Of a stretch of DNA of 64,000 nucleotides, positions 33,414-43,127 are shown one piece after another (the stretch's first letter is position 1; each line of letters starts with the position of its first letter). Position numbers and translations under genes: made by a program. This DNA is from UBA1046 sp050945515 (GTDB taxonomy: Bacteria > Bacillota > Clostridia > Saccharofermentanales > DTU023), in assembly GCA_050945515.1 (NCBI GenBank), contig JBMNTB010000006.1, positions 1 through 64,000 on the forward strand, in the 5' to 3' direction. The notes under the pieces were generated by a model. The model was given only the letters and a program-made list of their open reading frames with translations, did not search any database and was not told the origin of the DNA.

Positions 33414-33444
33414 AATTCTTATGCTAGTGTTAGCATATTCCTTT
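33414..33444 (-). promoter_or_regulatory. Hairpin-bridged ribosome binding site of hfq
   Basis: On the minus strand AAAGGA (33444-33439) is followed by a 7-bp hairpin TATGCTA/TAGCATA with a 4-base loop (33437-33420), then AGAATT and ATG (33413). Linear spacing is 25 bases; with the 18-base hairpin folded it is 7, the normal distance. Confidence 0.5.
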
Positions 33445-33592
33445 CTAAAATAATATTTGCTTCATGAGAGCCGGGTATGTAATTTTATCATAAAACAGTA
33501 CATAAACACTAATATAATAATTAAATCATGTCAAGACGCGACAATAATGAACAATTTTAATAAAAATTAGATGTTTAGTAATAAAATGCAAG

Positions 33593-34549
33593 TTAAAGAC
33601 GGTGTAAATCGGTACGTGGGCGGAACCATGTGCGCTGTCTCTTGGCATATTGCCTAGTATGAATAATGATCCATTCCCTCATCTCTGACAAACTATATTT
33701 ACCCTGGAGATAGGCAACAACTTCTCGGTAACCAATACCTGAATATGGTTGCAGGCCGGTATCAGGATACTTATCGAGTAGAGTCCTGGTTTCATCTACC
33801 AAGCCCGCAGCAAGCATTAGATCTACCCTATCTATGATTCTATGATTTAGTTCTACCTTTCCCGGATCGAGGTAATAAGCAATAAAACGGAGGGAACTGT
33901 CTTGTGCCATTGATTGCTGGTTAATCTCAGTGCGCGTCTTACCGCTCAAGCGATATTGCTCGTGAAATCTTATAATGCGGCGTCTATCACTTGGTGCGAT
34001 TGTCTGTGCAGCTTGGGGATCTAATTTGACCAACTTTTGCCAAAGTAGCTCAAGGCCATTGCTGTCTACCTCTTTTTCAATTTCAGTTCTCAACAAATGA
34101 TCTCTACTGTGCTTGGCATAGCTGATCCCATCCAGCAGAGCAGTTATATACTGCCCCGTTCCGCCACATATTACAATTTGCTTCTCTGACTGTTGTGCTT
34201 CCTGTAATATTTTAGTGACGGATTCGGTATATAAAGCTACACTATAACTTTGATCAGGATCAAGAATATCGATCATTGCATGAGCAATCTTCTTTTGATC
34301 GGCCGCAGTTGGTTTCGCAGTACCAATGTCAAATCCACGATATAATTGCATGGAATCAGCCGAAACAATCAATCCGTCGAGTTTTTCAGCAACACACATT
34401 GCCAGGCTTGATTTACCGGATGCCGTTGGCCCGCAGATCACTATAGCGGCATTATTGGCTTGTTCACGAGCTGACTCAACGATAAAGTCGCAAAAACGGG
34501 CTAATCTGTGTGCCCATTTTTCAGTTTGATCGTTCCGCTTGCTCAACAT
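33593..34549 (-). CDS. miaA: tRNA dimethylallyltransferase
   Basis: A 318-residue MiaA, which adds dimethylallyl to A37 of tRNAs reading U-starting codons. P-loop GPTASGKSS lies near 40-48, followed by VSADSMQLYRGFDIGTAKP, GGTGQYI and SDRRRIIR, all family signatures. The N-terminus is ~30 residues longer than usual; no better internal start with a ribosome binding site was found. The start lies 9 bases after the mutL stop. Product of MiaA is the substrate of MiaB, also in this block. Confidence 0.95.
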   Translation of the reverse strand: MLSKRNDQTEKWAHRLARFCDFIVESAREQANNAAIVICGPTASGKSSLAMCVAEKLDGLIVSADSMQLYRGFDIGTAKPTAADQKKIAHAMIDILDPDQSYSVALYTESVTKILQEAQQSEKQIVICGGTGQYITALLDGISYAKHSRDHLLRTEIEKEVDSNGLELLWQKLVKLDPQAAQTIAPSDRRRIIRFHEQYRLSGKTRTEINQQSMAQDSSLRFIAYYLDPGKVELNHRIIDRVDLMLAAGLVDETRTLLDKYPDTGLQPYSGIGYREVVAYLQGKYSLSEMREWIIIHTRQYAKRQRTWFRPRTDLHRL

Positions 34550-34558
34550 AGCAGCAGT

Positions 34559-36499
34559 TTACCCCATAATTCTCTTAAACATCTTGTCGAGATCATGGCG
34601 AGAAAATCGAATTAATACTGGCCTGCCATGTGGACAATGATAAGGATTATCCAGATTTTGCAAGTCTGTCAGGAGGTGCTTAATTTCTAGATGATCTAAT
34701 CTGTCATGAGCCTTTACAGCAGCTTTACAAGCAATATCATGTAAGAGGTCTTGTCTTCCATTAGCAAATTTTATATTTTCGTTTACACAGGCTTCAATAA
34801 CTGCAGAAAAAGCAAGCTCAGGATTAAGTTCTGAACGCACTTCAGGTACTGCGCGAATCACAATAGAATCGACTCCAAAATCCTCAAAATCAAAACCTAA
34901 TTGGACAATTTGTTCTCTATATTCTGTGACTGCAGCAAGCTCCAACTGAGTAATTTTCATCTTAAGCGGTTTCAATAATAATTGACTGGGCATTTTCCTT
35001 TCTTGATTAGGCTCTTTACTCAGTAATTCTTCAAAAAGGATGCGCTCATGTGCGGCATGCTGATCAATTATGACCAGTTCACCTTTCATTTCAAGTAGAA
35101 TATAAGTATTAGCATATACGCCGATAATACGTGCATTCTGGATACCGGTGATATCCAGATGCTCGAGAGAGATTTGTCCTGATGAAACTTGTTCTGGCAA
35201 GTCAGGCTGTGTTTCTGTCTGCGTTAAGGGCATAGTAATATTTTCATCTAATGGATCAGGCAGTATATCGGAATAGGAAATTTGCTTATTCTTTACTTCA
35301 TTATCATTAAAAAGAATGCTCTGTGTTTTTGTACTGGAAAAAGATTTATCCGAAAGTTTTTCATGTCTCTGTTGTTCTTTCTCGTCTGCTGAATCTACAA
35401 TTGCATCGATGTCTGTACTGGTAGATGATTTCCTTTCACTACCAACAGAAGCAGATAAAACCGATTGCATCTGATCTTTACTTGATTCTAAGACACTGGG
35501 GATTCCTGAGGCTGATGCCAGAGCATTTTGAATAGTATGATAGACGGCGCTAAATACTTCTTTTTCCTGCCAAAATCTCAATTCGCTTTTTTGAGGATGG
35601 ACATTTATGTCCACTAATTCCTGTGGAATATTAATTTGCATGACCAAGGCAGGAAATCTGCTTTTGACAAACCAGCCACGGATAGATTCATCAATAGCTA
35701 TAGATAGTATTCTAGAGTTGATATTCCTGCCATTGACTATGAAAACTTGTCGTGCCCGATTACCGCGAGCATTTTCAGGTGTTGAAATATAACCGGAAAG
35801 CAATACAGGAGGCCGGTTATTTTCAAAGGGGATCATGCCTTCAGCTGTCTTGCGGTCGAAAACCGCGTAAATTGCACTCAAAAGATCGTTATTTCCCGGC
35901 GTATAGAGTATGCTCTTCCCTGCCTCATTAATGAGTCGAAAAGATACGTCCGGTCTGGTCAAAGCTAATTTGCCTATGGTATCTGCAATATAACCGGCCT
36001 CAAGACTGTCTTTCTTTAAAAATTTATATCTGGCAGGTGTGTTATAGAACAGATCATTAACAGTGACCACAGTTCCTTCTGGGCATGCGCACGGATTAGC
36101 CGCAATAATTTTTCCTCCTTCGGCTTTAATTTCATATCCTGACTCTGCACCCGGTTCTCGTGTGCGTAGTCGCAGACGGGAAATCGAGGCAATGCTAGGC
36201 AAAGCTTCTCCCCTAAAACCCATTGTAGTAATGGTTTCTAAATCGTCTATAGTAGTGATCTTGCTGGTGAAATGACTTAGCAAACAGTGTCTGGCATCCT
36301 CTTCCGTCATGCCACCTCCATTATCACTAACTTCTATTTCACTTATCCCTCCATTGCGAATCGAAACTAAAATTTGTGTAGCACCTGAATCCAGGGAATT
36401 ATCAATTAATTCCTTGACTACTGATGCAGGCCTTTCAACAACCTCACCTGCAGCAATATGATTGATAGTAACGGGGTCTAGTTTTTTTATGACAGCCAT
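34559..36499 (-). CDS. mutL: DNA mismatch repair protein MutL
   Basis: A 646-residue MutL. The N-terminal GHKL ATPase has AGEVVERPASVVKELIDNSL, DNGGGM and TMGFRGEAL. A poorly conserved linker rich in Ser, Asp and Gln follows (~340-440). The C-terminal dimerisation domain has the endonuclease motif DQHA-x2-E-x4-E (DQHAAHERILFEE), and CPHGRP near the end, so this is a nicking MutL of the type found in bacteria without MutH. A GAGG site precedes the ATG. It is 14 bases downstream of mutS. Confidence 0.97.
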   Translation of the reverse strand: MAVIKKLDPVTINHIAAGEVVERPASVVKELIDNSLDSGATQILVSIRNGGISEIEVSDNGGGMTEEDARHCLLSHFTSKITTIDDLETITTMGFRGEALPSIASISRLRLRTREPGAESGYEIKAEGGKIIAANPCACPEGTVVTVNDLFYNTPARYKFLKKDSLEAGYIADTIGKLALTRPDVSFRLINEAGKSILYTPGNNDLLSAIYAVFDRKTAEGMIPFENNRPPVLLSGYISTPENARGNRARQVFIVNGRNINSRILSIAIDESIRGWFVKSRFPALVMQINIPQELVDINVHPQKSELRFWQEKEVFSAVYHTIQNALASASGIPSVLESSKDQMQSVLSASVGSERKSSTSTDIDAIVDSADEKEQQRHEKLSDKSFSSTKTQSILFNDNEVKNKQISYSDILPDPLDENITMPLTQTETQPDLPEQVSSGQISLEHLDITGIQNARIIGVYANTYILLEMKGELVIIDQHAAHERILFEELLSKEPNQERKMPSQLLLKPLKMKITQLELAAVTEYREQIVQLGFDFEDFGVDSIVIRAVPEVRSELNPELAFSAVIEACVNENIKFANGRQDLLHDIACKAAVKAHDRLDHLEIKHLLTDLQNLDNPYHCPHGRPVLIRFSRHDLDKMFKRIMG

Positions 36500-36513
36500 G
36501 TATTGAGTTCCTC

Positions 36514-39147
36514 TTAACCTTGGTTGCGCATTTTCTTTGCAATTTGAATTAAATCATGTAATTTGCTTAACGCATCTATCGGTCGCATCTGATCAATATC
36601 AATCTTTTCGATCTCGGTAATAAGCTTGTCTGCTTCATAGACGCTGCGTGCAGTGCTAAAAAGATCGATCTGACCTTCCTGTTGCTTTGCGCCTTTCCTC
36701 ATTACCAACCTTTTCCCTTGATTATCAGCCTCGAGCTGCATTACCAACTCTCTGGCTCTAGTTACTACGGATTGTGGTACCCCGGCAAGTCTAGCCACTT
36801 CAATGCCATAACTATCATCTGTGCCGCCGGGGCGGATTTGATGCAAAAAGACAATTTCTCCGTCTTTTTCACTGACAGCTATATGTGCATTGAAGATACC
36901 GTTTTTGAGCTCTGCCAAATCAGTAAGCTCGTGGTAATGTGTAGCAAACAAAGTTCTGCAGCCCAGATATGATTTATCTGCAATATGCTCCAGTACAGAC
37001 CAGGCTATTGATAAACCATCATAGGTGCTGGTACCCCTGCCAATTTCATCTAAAATCAGTAGGCTTGATGTTGTGGCCTGGCTCATAATCGTTGCAACCT
37101 CTGTCATCTCTACCATAAAGGTTGATTGACCGCTGCCGATATCATCAGCTGCTCCGACTCTGGTAAAAATTCTGTCAACCAGTCCAATACTGGCAGATTG
37201 AGCAGGTACAAAACTACCCATTTGTGCCATTAAGACAATTAGTGCATTTTGTCGCATATAGGTTGACTTGCCTGACATATTAGGGCCTGTCAACACCATA
37301 CAGCGACGATCAAGTGTGTCGAGCTCAAGATCATTCGGCACAAAGGTGCTTTGAGCCGTAAGCCTTGACAAAACTGGATGCCTTCCCTGCGATATAATTA
37401 GACAATTATCGTCTGTAATTTCAGGACGAACATAGCTCTCGCGATCTGCCAGATCAGCCAGGCCGGCATATGCATCCAATCCGGCCAGAGCTCGAGCAGT
37501 TCGTTGCAACGATGGCAAATTCATCTTTACTTGTTCTCTGATTTCGGAAAATAGTTCATATTCCAGATTATTCAATTTCTGTTTGGCACCGAGTAATTTA
37601 TCTTCCCGCTCTTTAAGTTCCTCTGAAATATACCTTTCAGCATTTGTTAAAGTCTGCTTACGAATGTAGCGATCAGGAACTAAGTGCAGATTTGATTTAG
37701 TAATCTCAATAAAATAACCAAAGACCTTATTGTAGCGAACACGTAGGTTCTTAATGCCGGTTATTTCTCTCTCCTTTTGTTCATATTCTAAAAGCCAATC
37801 CTGACCTCGTTCAGAAATATCTCTGTAGGCATCAACTTCTTCATTAAAGCCTTGTTTAATCAGCTTCCCCTCAGTTAGTGAAATTGGCGGATCATCGACT
37901 AGCGATCGTTCCAACAATGTATAGAGATCAGCATGAGGTTCAAGATCCGAAACCAGATCCTGTAAGGTATCTGCTACCAGATTTTCCAGCACGGATCTAA
38001 GTGAAGGAATACGTTCTAAGACATTTTTCAAGGCGATTAAATCACGTGCATTGACCGTTCCTAAACCTATCCGGCTGGAGAGTCGTTCTAAATCGTAAAG
38101 ACCTGCCAGCATTTCGCGGCAATTCTCTCTGACGATGAATTGGTCCAGAAAATCTGCCACAGCATCTAGCCTAGCCTCAATATCGGTTTGATTAAGTAAA
38201 GGTTGTTCTAGCCAGCTGCGCAGCAAACGGCTCCCCATACTGGTCTTGGTACGGTCCATTGCCCAGAGTAGGCTGCCTTTATATGAGCGATCCCTAATTG
38301 TTTCAGTCAGTTCCAGATTTTTACGGGCAGATTGATCTAACAACATATAATCCTGTTGTCGATAGGGGAAAATTTTTCTAATATTCTGAGGTAACTGTAA
38401 TTGATTGTCTGCAATATAACGAACTAAGGCAGCAGAAGCATTAGGCCACAGATAGTCTATATCTGAGTATTCCAGAATATCCGGGTCAATGTCGGCAGGA
38501 ATAAAATAATCATCAGGCAAGATCGTTACGGCTATATCATTTTCTCTTAACCAACTTAAGATAGTCAGATCCTCCGAACCTAGTTGGTTGATTAATAGCT
38601 CGCATGGACGCAGCCTGGACAGCTCATCAACTAATCGTCTATCAGCCGCTTCACTCAATAAGGCAGTTGTTTCAAAATGACCGGAACTAACATCGCAGGC
38701 GGCCAGACCAAATACATGTCCTGCCTTGTAGACAGAGGCAATATAGGAATACTTTGTCTCATCGAGTGCGGCTGAGTCAGTTACTGTTCCAGGTGTAACT
38801 ATCCTTATAATCTCACGCTTAACTAAACCTTTCGCCTGACTGGTATCTTCCACCTGGTCGCAGATGGCAACCTTATAACCCTTATTTACCAGACGACTGA
38901 TATAAAGATCTGCCGCGTGATGGGGTACTCCGCACATCGGTGCTCTCTCGGAAAGTCCGCAGTCTCTTTTGGTAAGTGTCAATTCCAGCTCACGAGCAAC
39001 TAATATTGCATCATCAAAGAAAAGCTCAAAAAAATCGCCTAAACGGTAGAACAATATGCAATCAGGTCGCTTATTTTTTTCAGCGACATATTGTTCCATC
39101 ATCGGGGACAGTTTTTCACCTTCAATATCTTTGAGAGTTAATGGCAT
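36514..39147 (-). CDS. mutS: DNA mismatch repair protein MutS
   Basis: An 877-residue MutS. The N-terminal mismatch-binding domain has the Phe-x-Glu motif in GDFFELFFDDA. The C-terminal ATPase has Walker A GPNMSGKSTYMRQ near 625, Walker B LLILDEIGRGTS and the FATHYHEL segment, and a short dimerisation tail follows. It recognises base mismatches and recruits MutL from the next gene. The ATG at 39147 has GAGGAAAT upstream and overlaps the miaB end by 10 bases. Confidence 0.98.
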   Translation of the reverse strand: MPLTLKDIEGEKLSPMMEQYVAEKNKRPDCILFYRLGDFFELFFDDAILVARELELTLTKRDCGLSERAPMCGVPHHAADLYISRLVNKGYKVAICDQVEDTSQAKGLVKREIIRIVTPGTVTDSAALDETKYSYIASVYKAGHVFGLAACDVSSGHFETTALLSEAADRRLVDELSRLRPCELLINQLGSEDLTILSWLRENDIAVTILPDDYFIPADIDPDILEYSDIDYLWPNASAALVRYIADNQLQLPQNIRKIFPYRQQDYMLLDQSARKNLELTETIRDRSYKGSLLWAMDRTKTSMGSRLLRSWLEQPLLNQTDIEARLDAVADFLDQFIVRENCREMLAGLYDLERLSSRIGLGTVNARDLIALKNVLERIPSLRSVLENLVADTLQDLVSDLEPHADLYTLLERSLVDDPPISLTEGKLIKQGFNEEVDAYRDISERGQDWLLEYEQKEREITGIKNLRVRYNKVFGYFIEITKSNLHLVPDRYIRKQTLTNAERYISEELKEREDKLLGAKQKLNNLEYELFSEIREQVKMNLPSLQRTARALAGLDAYAGLADLADRESYVRPEITDDNCLIISQGRHPVLSRLTAQSTFVPNDLELDTLDRRCMVLTGPNMSGKSTYMRQNALIVLMAQMGSFVPAQSASIGLVDRIFTRVGAADDIGSGQSTFMVEMTEVATIMSQATTSSLLILDEIGRGTSTYDGLSIAWSVLEHIADKSYLGCRTLFATHYHELTDLAELKNGIFNAHIAVSEKDGEIVFLHQIRPGGTDDSYGIEVARLAGVPQSVVTRARELVMQLEADNQGKRLVMRKGAKQQEGQIDLFSTARSVYEADKLITEIEKIDIDQMRPIDALSKLHDLIQIAKKMRNQG

Positions 39148-40607
39148 ATTTCCTCACCTAAAAGCGTAAAGGTCTTGGCGGCGGTGATATGTACAGGTAT
39201 AAACTCCCCTTCCCTATCAGTTGCAGGTATTACATTAGAGGATGTATCAGTTCTGTTCTTGCTTTTAGGAATAAAATTCACTAAACGATTATCAGCTGTC
39301 CGCCCTGACAAAATAGTTTTATCGCCGGAACTCCTCCCCTCACACAAGACTTCTACATTGCGTCCGATAAGCTTCCTATTTGAAGTTAAGCTATGCTCAT
39401 TCTGTAATTCAACTAAATGCTCAAATCTTTCTTGTATAACTTCCCTATCTGTAGGATTATACCATTCTGAGGCAGGGGTTCCGATCCGAGGACTGTATAT
39501 AAAAGTAAAAGCGCTATCAAATCTGACTTTGTCCATAACATCGATAGTATCAATAAAATCCGTTAACTCTTCACCGGGGAAACCAACAATAATGTCTGTA
39601 GATATGCTTAGGCCAGGCCTAGCTCCTCTAAGCTTATTGACAATTTCCAGATATTGTTCACGGCTATATTGTCTATTCATTTTGGTCAAAATGCGATTAC
39701 TGCCGGACTGTAAGGGTAAATGAACATGTGGTTCTATTTGTTCAATGCGGCCGATAGTTTCTATCAGCTGATCTGAGAGATCCTTAGGGTGAGAAGTCAT
39801 AAATCTAATTCTTCTAATACCCTTAATTTCAGATACTTTGGACAATAGCCAGGCGAAATTTTGTTGTTTTTGATCAGTAAAATCTTTGCCCCAGGCATTT
39901 ACATTCTGGCCTAGAAGCAAGACCTCAGGTATGCCATCAGCAGCTATATGCATAATCTCTCGCAGTATATCCTGCGGCTGGCGACTTCGCTCACGTCCCC
40001 TGGTATAAGGGACAATACAATAAGAACAATAATTATTGCAGCCATACATAATAGAAACCAGTGCCCGATATTTTCTTTGTCTGGATATAGGTAAATTTTC
40101 ATGAAATTTGGCAGACCGATCCTCAGTATAATAGATCGACTTATGAATCAGCCCATCTTCAATCAAGGATAAAAGAGAAGATATCTGATCAGGTCTCATG
40201 ATGAAATCAACAAAGCGAAATGACTGCTCAATTCTACTCCTGTGAATATCCTGCGCCATCATGCAGCCGCAGGTACCAATGATACGTCTGACTTTTTCCC
40301 CGGCAAATTGCTTGAGACTACCTAAATGCCCAAAAAATCTGTCTTCGGCATTGGCCCTGACACTGCAAGTATTGATTAAGATTAGGTCGCCTGTTGCGTA
40401 TGAATCAGCGGGCAGAAATCCAGCATCTTCCAAAATACCGGCCATTATTTCACTGTCTGCTTCGTTCTGCTGACAACCAAATGTGCGAATATAATATTTA
40501 GGCTGAACGGCGTTTATAGCACGGTATTGAGAAACCCAGTCTTTTAGAACGGGATAGGCATCAAGTGCCGTTGTATTATAGGACTCTCCTCTTATATTTT
40601 GATTCAT
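39138..40607 (-). CDS. miaB: tRNA-2-methylthio-N6-dimethylallyladenosine synthase MiaB
   Basis: A 489-residue methylthiotransferase. The N-terminal cluster domain starts TFGCQQNEADSEIM with the first Cys; the radical-SAM motif is CNNYCSYC (near 190), followed by PYTRGRERSR. A C-terminal TRAM domain binds tRNA. It adds a methylthio group to the isopentenyl-A37 made by MiaA. An AAGGA site precedes the ATG. Head of the mutS-mutL-miaA-hfq series. Confidence 0.96.
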   Translation of the reverse strand: MNQNIRGESYNTTALDAYPVLKDWVSQYRAINAVQPKYYIRTFGCQQNEADSEIMAGILEDAGFLPADSYATGDLILINTCSVRANAEDRFFGHLGSLKQFAGEKVRRIIGTCGCMMAQDIHRSRIEQSFRFVDFIMRPDQISSLLSLIEDGLIHKSIYYTEDRSAKFHENLPISRQRKYRALVSIMYGCNNYCSYCIVPYTRGRERSRQPQDILREIMHIAADGIPEVLLLGQNVNAWGKDFTDQKQQNFAWLLSKVSEIKGIRRIRFMTSHPKDLSDQLIETIGRIEQIEPHVHLPLQSGSNRILTKMNRQYSREQYLEIVNKLRGARPGLSISTDIIVGFPGEELTDFIDTIDVMDKVRFDSAFTFIYSPRIGTPASEWYNPTDREVIQERFEHLVELQNEHSLTSNRKLIGRNVEVLCEGRSSGDKTILSGRTADNRLVNFIPKSKNRTDTSSNVIPATDREGEFIPVHITAAKTFTLLGEEICH

Positions 40608-40628
40608 CTGTAGTTATTCCTTAAACAC

Positions 40629-43127
40629 TCACAATGGGTGTTTGTAAGACCAGAGAAAACGGCCTGTCAACCATTTCAGCTTCGGTATACTCTCCTTTAA
40701 TTTTACTTCTTCAGCTAGATAGAAAGCTAATAAACTTTCCCATTCATCATGTCCAAGATCCGTTAATCCCGCAGAATATATTGCCTGTTCCATTAGACAC
40801 AGAGATACTTGGGCATCATATGAAGCAACTGCAGCAGATATAAACCACTGTCTCAAAGTGTCACCGCTCTTTTGCTCAATACCTTGCAGACCCCAGATTT
40901 GCGTTAGGTCCTGGCGGATGGCCTGCAGAAGTTCTTGTGGTTTTTCAGCGAAGCGATTGCGCAGCCAGGCAGGATCATGTCTGCGTTTATATACCAGTCT
41001 ACGCCATAAAATATAGATTAGAAGTGGCAATAGATACACGAGAATTCTCAGAATTACTAATAGAATACTCCCCAGTTTTTTGAGTAAGCTAGATAATGCG
41101 CTAGGCTGTTCTTCCGGCTCATTGCCACCAGGATCATCAGGATCGGATACTTCAGGTGTCGGTTCCGGCGGTTCAGGAGGCTCAGTTTCTTCAGGCTCCG
41201 GTTCAGGCGTAGGGGACGGCGTTGGCTCAGGAATCTGATCGCGCCCGGTTATCTGTTCCTGAGCTGCAACCGGCGTACCGTCAATTGGTAACCAGCCAAT
41301 TTCATCCAGGAAGATTTCAGTCCAGGCATGAGCGTTATTTCCATCTATAGACCTAGTCGATACTGCATCTTCAGCCGAGGAATCCGCTCTGACAACAAAG
41401 CCTTCGACATAGCGTGCAGGAATATCCGCGATTCTGCAAAGAGCTGTTAATAATGTGCCGGTATAGGTGCAATATCCTTCTTTGGTTTTAAGAACATGAA
41501 GGGCAAAATCTTCATTTGGATCCGGGGCCGTCACATCCAGCCGATACTTGATATTTTCAGCAACCCATTGACGCAATTTAAGCGCCTTCGGCGCCTCGGC
41601 CATTGTTTCATCAGCTATTAACTGCCAGAGCTCCGGTTCGGAATTCTTTATATATGCCGCTAAGTTCTCTTTATTGTAAAGATCTGTCCAGATTGCCCTC
41701 TCACTGGAGTTCAGAAGATATTCCTTCTGCATGGGGCCCAGACCGAGCTGGAACATTTGCAATTTTTCGATATCATGAATTGCTTTTAACTGAAAGATCT
41801 GACCTTCCACAGTATATCCCTCGTCAGGGATTGACTGATCTGCATATAGTGTTCCCGAGGGATTGAAATAAGCAAAAACGTCATTTCCGCTTTCTGTATA
41901 CTTAACTGTATCGATTCTGCCGCCGTTAAAAATAACTTGCTGTTTGGCTACCGGCGTCACAATATAATCCTGACTTAATAAGGGAAATATCGGATTGCGC
42001 AGGTCATCTGTGTCATCCAGACCTGTAACAGATAGTCCCATAATTTTAGCTTGGATGTCTTTGTTTCTGCTATGATTTAACATCCAGTTTTGATCCATTA
42101 AATCTTGGGCCCATCTTGTTCCGGTATAGGTTCTGAAAGTGGCGCCGCGCAGATAGATCTCCTGAGGACCTGTTGTTACATACATAAATAGGTGATCTAA
42201 GGGATCAACAGGTCCACCCAAACGATTTTCCAAGGGATAAAAGCCTGCTTCGGCAATACTGAATTCAACATAGCCGATAGAATCTTCTTTCAGATGACTT
42301 TTGCCTGTTAGACGACTGATAAAACGATCAATGTCACTATTATAGAAAAAATCACGCGGAATGATAAAATGGGCACCTATAACAATAGCAGTAACCAAAA
42401 CAGCTGCCAACAAGCGTTTGCCACTTTCCTTATATGACCAGTTGCGGGGTGCAAATAATGAAGAGCTGCTATTTGTGTTCTGGCCGGATACATGCTTTTG
42501 CATGCTCATCATAACCAACAAACAGGCAGTGCCGATAAAAAACAGTAGATAATCTCCACTCACCCATTCTTCAAGGTTAACGGTCATCAACCCGCCAATG
42601 GCAATCAGCATCAGCCAGGGATGTGAAGATAAATAAATTCCCAGACTGCAGAGGATTAATATCACCAGACCCAGCACTATAGAATACGATGAAACATGAG
42701 TATAATTGCTATCCGTCTTGCCCAATAAATAATCAGCTCCGGAAACAATAAAATTGACAAGGTGTGCTAGCGTAGAGTTGTATAATCCCTCACTGATACC
42801 GGTTAAATAAAGAACAGCAATCAATAATGCGATAACAACAGTGCCAAGAAAGACTAGCAGAGTAATTTTATAGTGACGATAACTAATTACCAGTAAAGAG
42901 AGAAATACCAATTGAACAAAAAACTGTAAAGTCCAGTTCATTGCAGTTTCATTCAGAGATAAAACAACCTTAGTAAGCAGCAGCGAAAAAATCAGAGTGG
43001 TAACAAAGCGTAAACTGAAATGAAAAATACTGTCTGCCCGATGGAGATTAGCCCGTAGCTCCTTATCGCCTGCGGAAGGGACCGAGGTTAGGGAGAATTG
43101 ATATTCTTTGTGTGGTGACTCAGTCAT
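40629..43127 (-). CDS. Membrane transglutaminase-like protein (TgpA type)
   Basis: An 832-residue membrane protein. About eight transmembrane helices lie in the first ~260 residues. A periplasmic/extracellular transglutaminase-like domain follows, with catalytic Cys near 553 (KEGYCTYTG), His near 600 (NAHAWTE) and Asp near 615 (PIDGTP). Then come a Pro/Glu-rich linker with many TP and EP repeats, one more transmembrane helix near 690-710 and a cytoplasmic tail. The family is coupled to MoxR and DUF58 genes, as here. The substrate is unknown; a role in envelope protein processing is assumed. The ATG at 43127 has GAGGG upstream and overlaps the DUF58 stop by 8 bases. Confidence 0.88.
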   Translation of the reverse strand: MTESPHKEYQFSLTSVPSAGDKELRANLHRADSIFHFSLRFVTTLIFSLLLTKVVLSLNETAMNWTLQFFVQLVFLSLLVISYRHYKITLLVFLGTVVIALLIAVLYLTGISEGLYNSTLAHLVNFIVSGADYLLGKTDSNYTHVSSYSIVLGLVILILCSLGIYLSSHPWLMLIAIGGLMTVNLEEWVSGDYLLFFIGTACLLVMMSMQKHVSGQNTNSSSSLFAPRNWSYKESGKRLLAAVLVTAIVIGAHFIIPRDFFYNSDIDRFISRLTGKSHLKEDSIGYVEFSIAEAGFYPLENRLGGPVDPLDHLFMYVTTGPQEIYLRGATFRTYTGTRWAQDLMDQNWMLNHSRNKDIQAKIMGLSVTGLDDTDDLRNPIFPLLSQDYIVTPVAKQQVIFNGGRIDTVKYTESGNDVFAYFNPSGTLYADQSIPDEGYTVEGQIFQLKAIHDIEKLQMFQLGLGPMQKEYLLNSSERAIWTDLYNKENLAAYIKNSEPELWQLIADETMAEAPKALKLRQWVAENIKYRLDVTAPDPNEDFALHVLKTKEGYCTYTGTLLTALCRIADIPARYVEGFVVRADSSAEDAVSTRSIDGNNAHAWTEIFLDEIGWLPIDGTPVAAQEQITGRDQIPEPTPSPTPEPEPEETEPPEPPEPTPEVSDPDDPGGNEPEEQPSALSSLLKKLGSILLVILRILVYLLPLLIYILWRRLVYKRRHDPAWLRNRFAEKPQELLQAIRQDLTQIWGLQGIEQKSGDTLRQWFISAAVASYDAQVSLCLMEQAIYSAGLTDLGHDEWESLLAFYLAEEVKLKESIPKLKWLTGRFLWSYKHPL

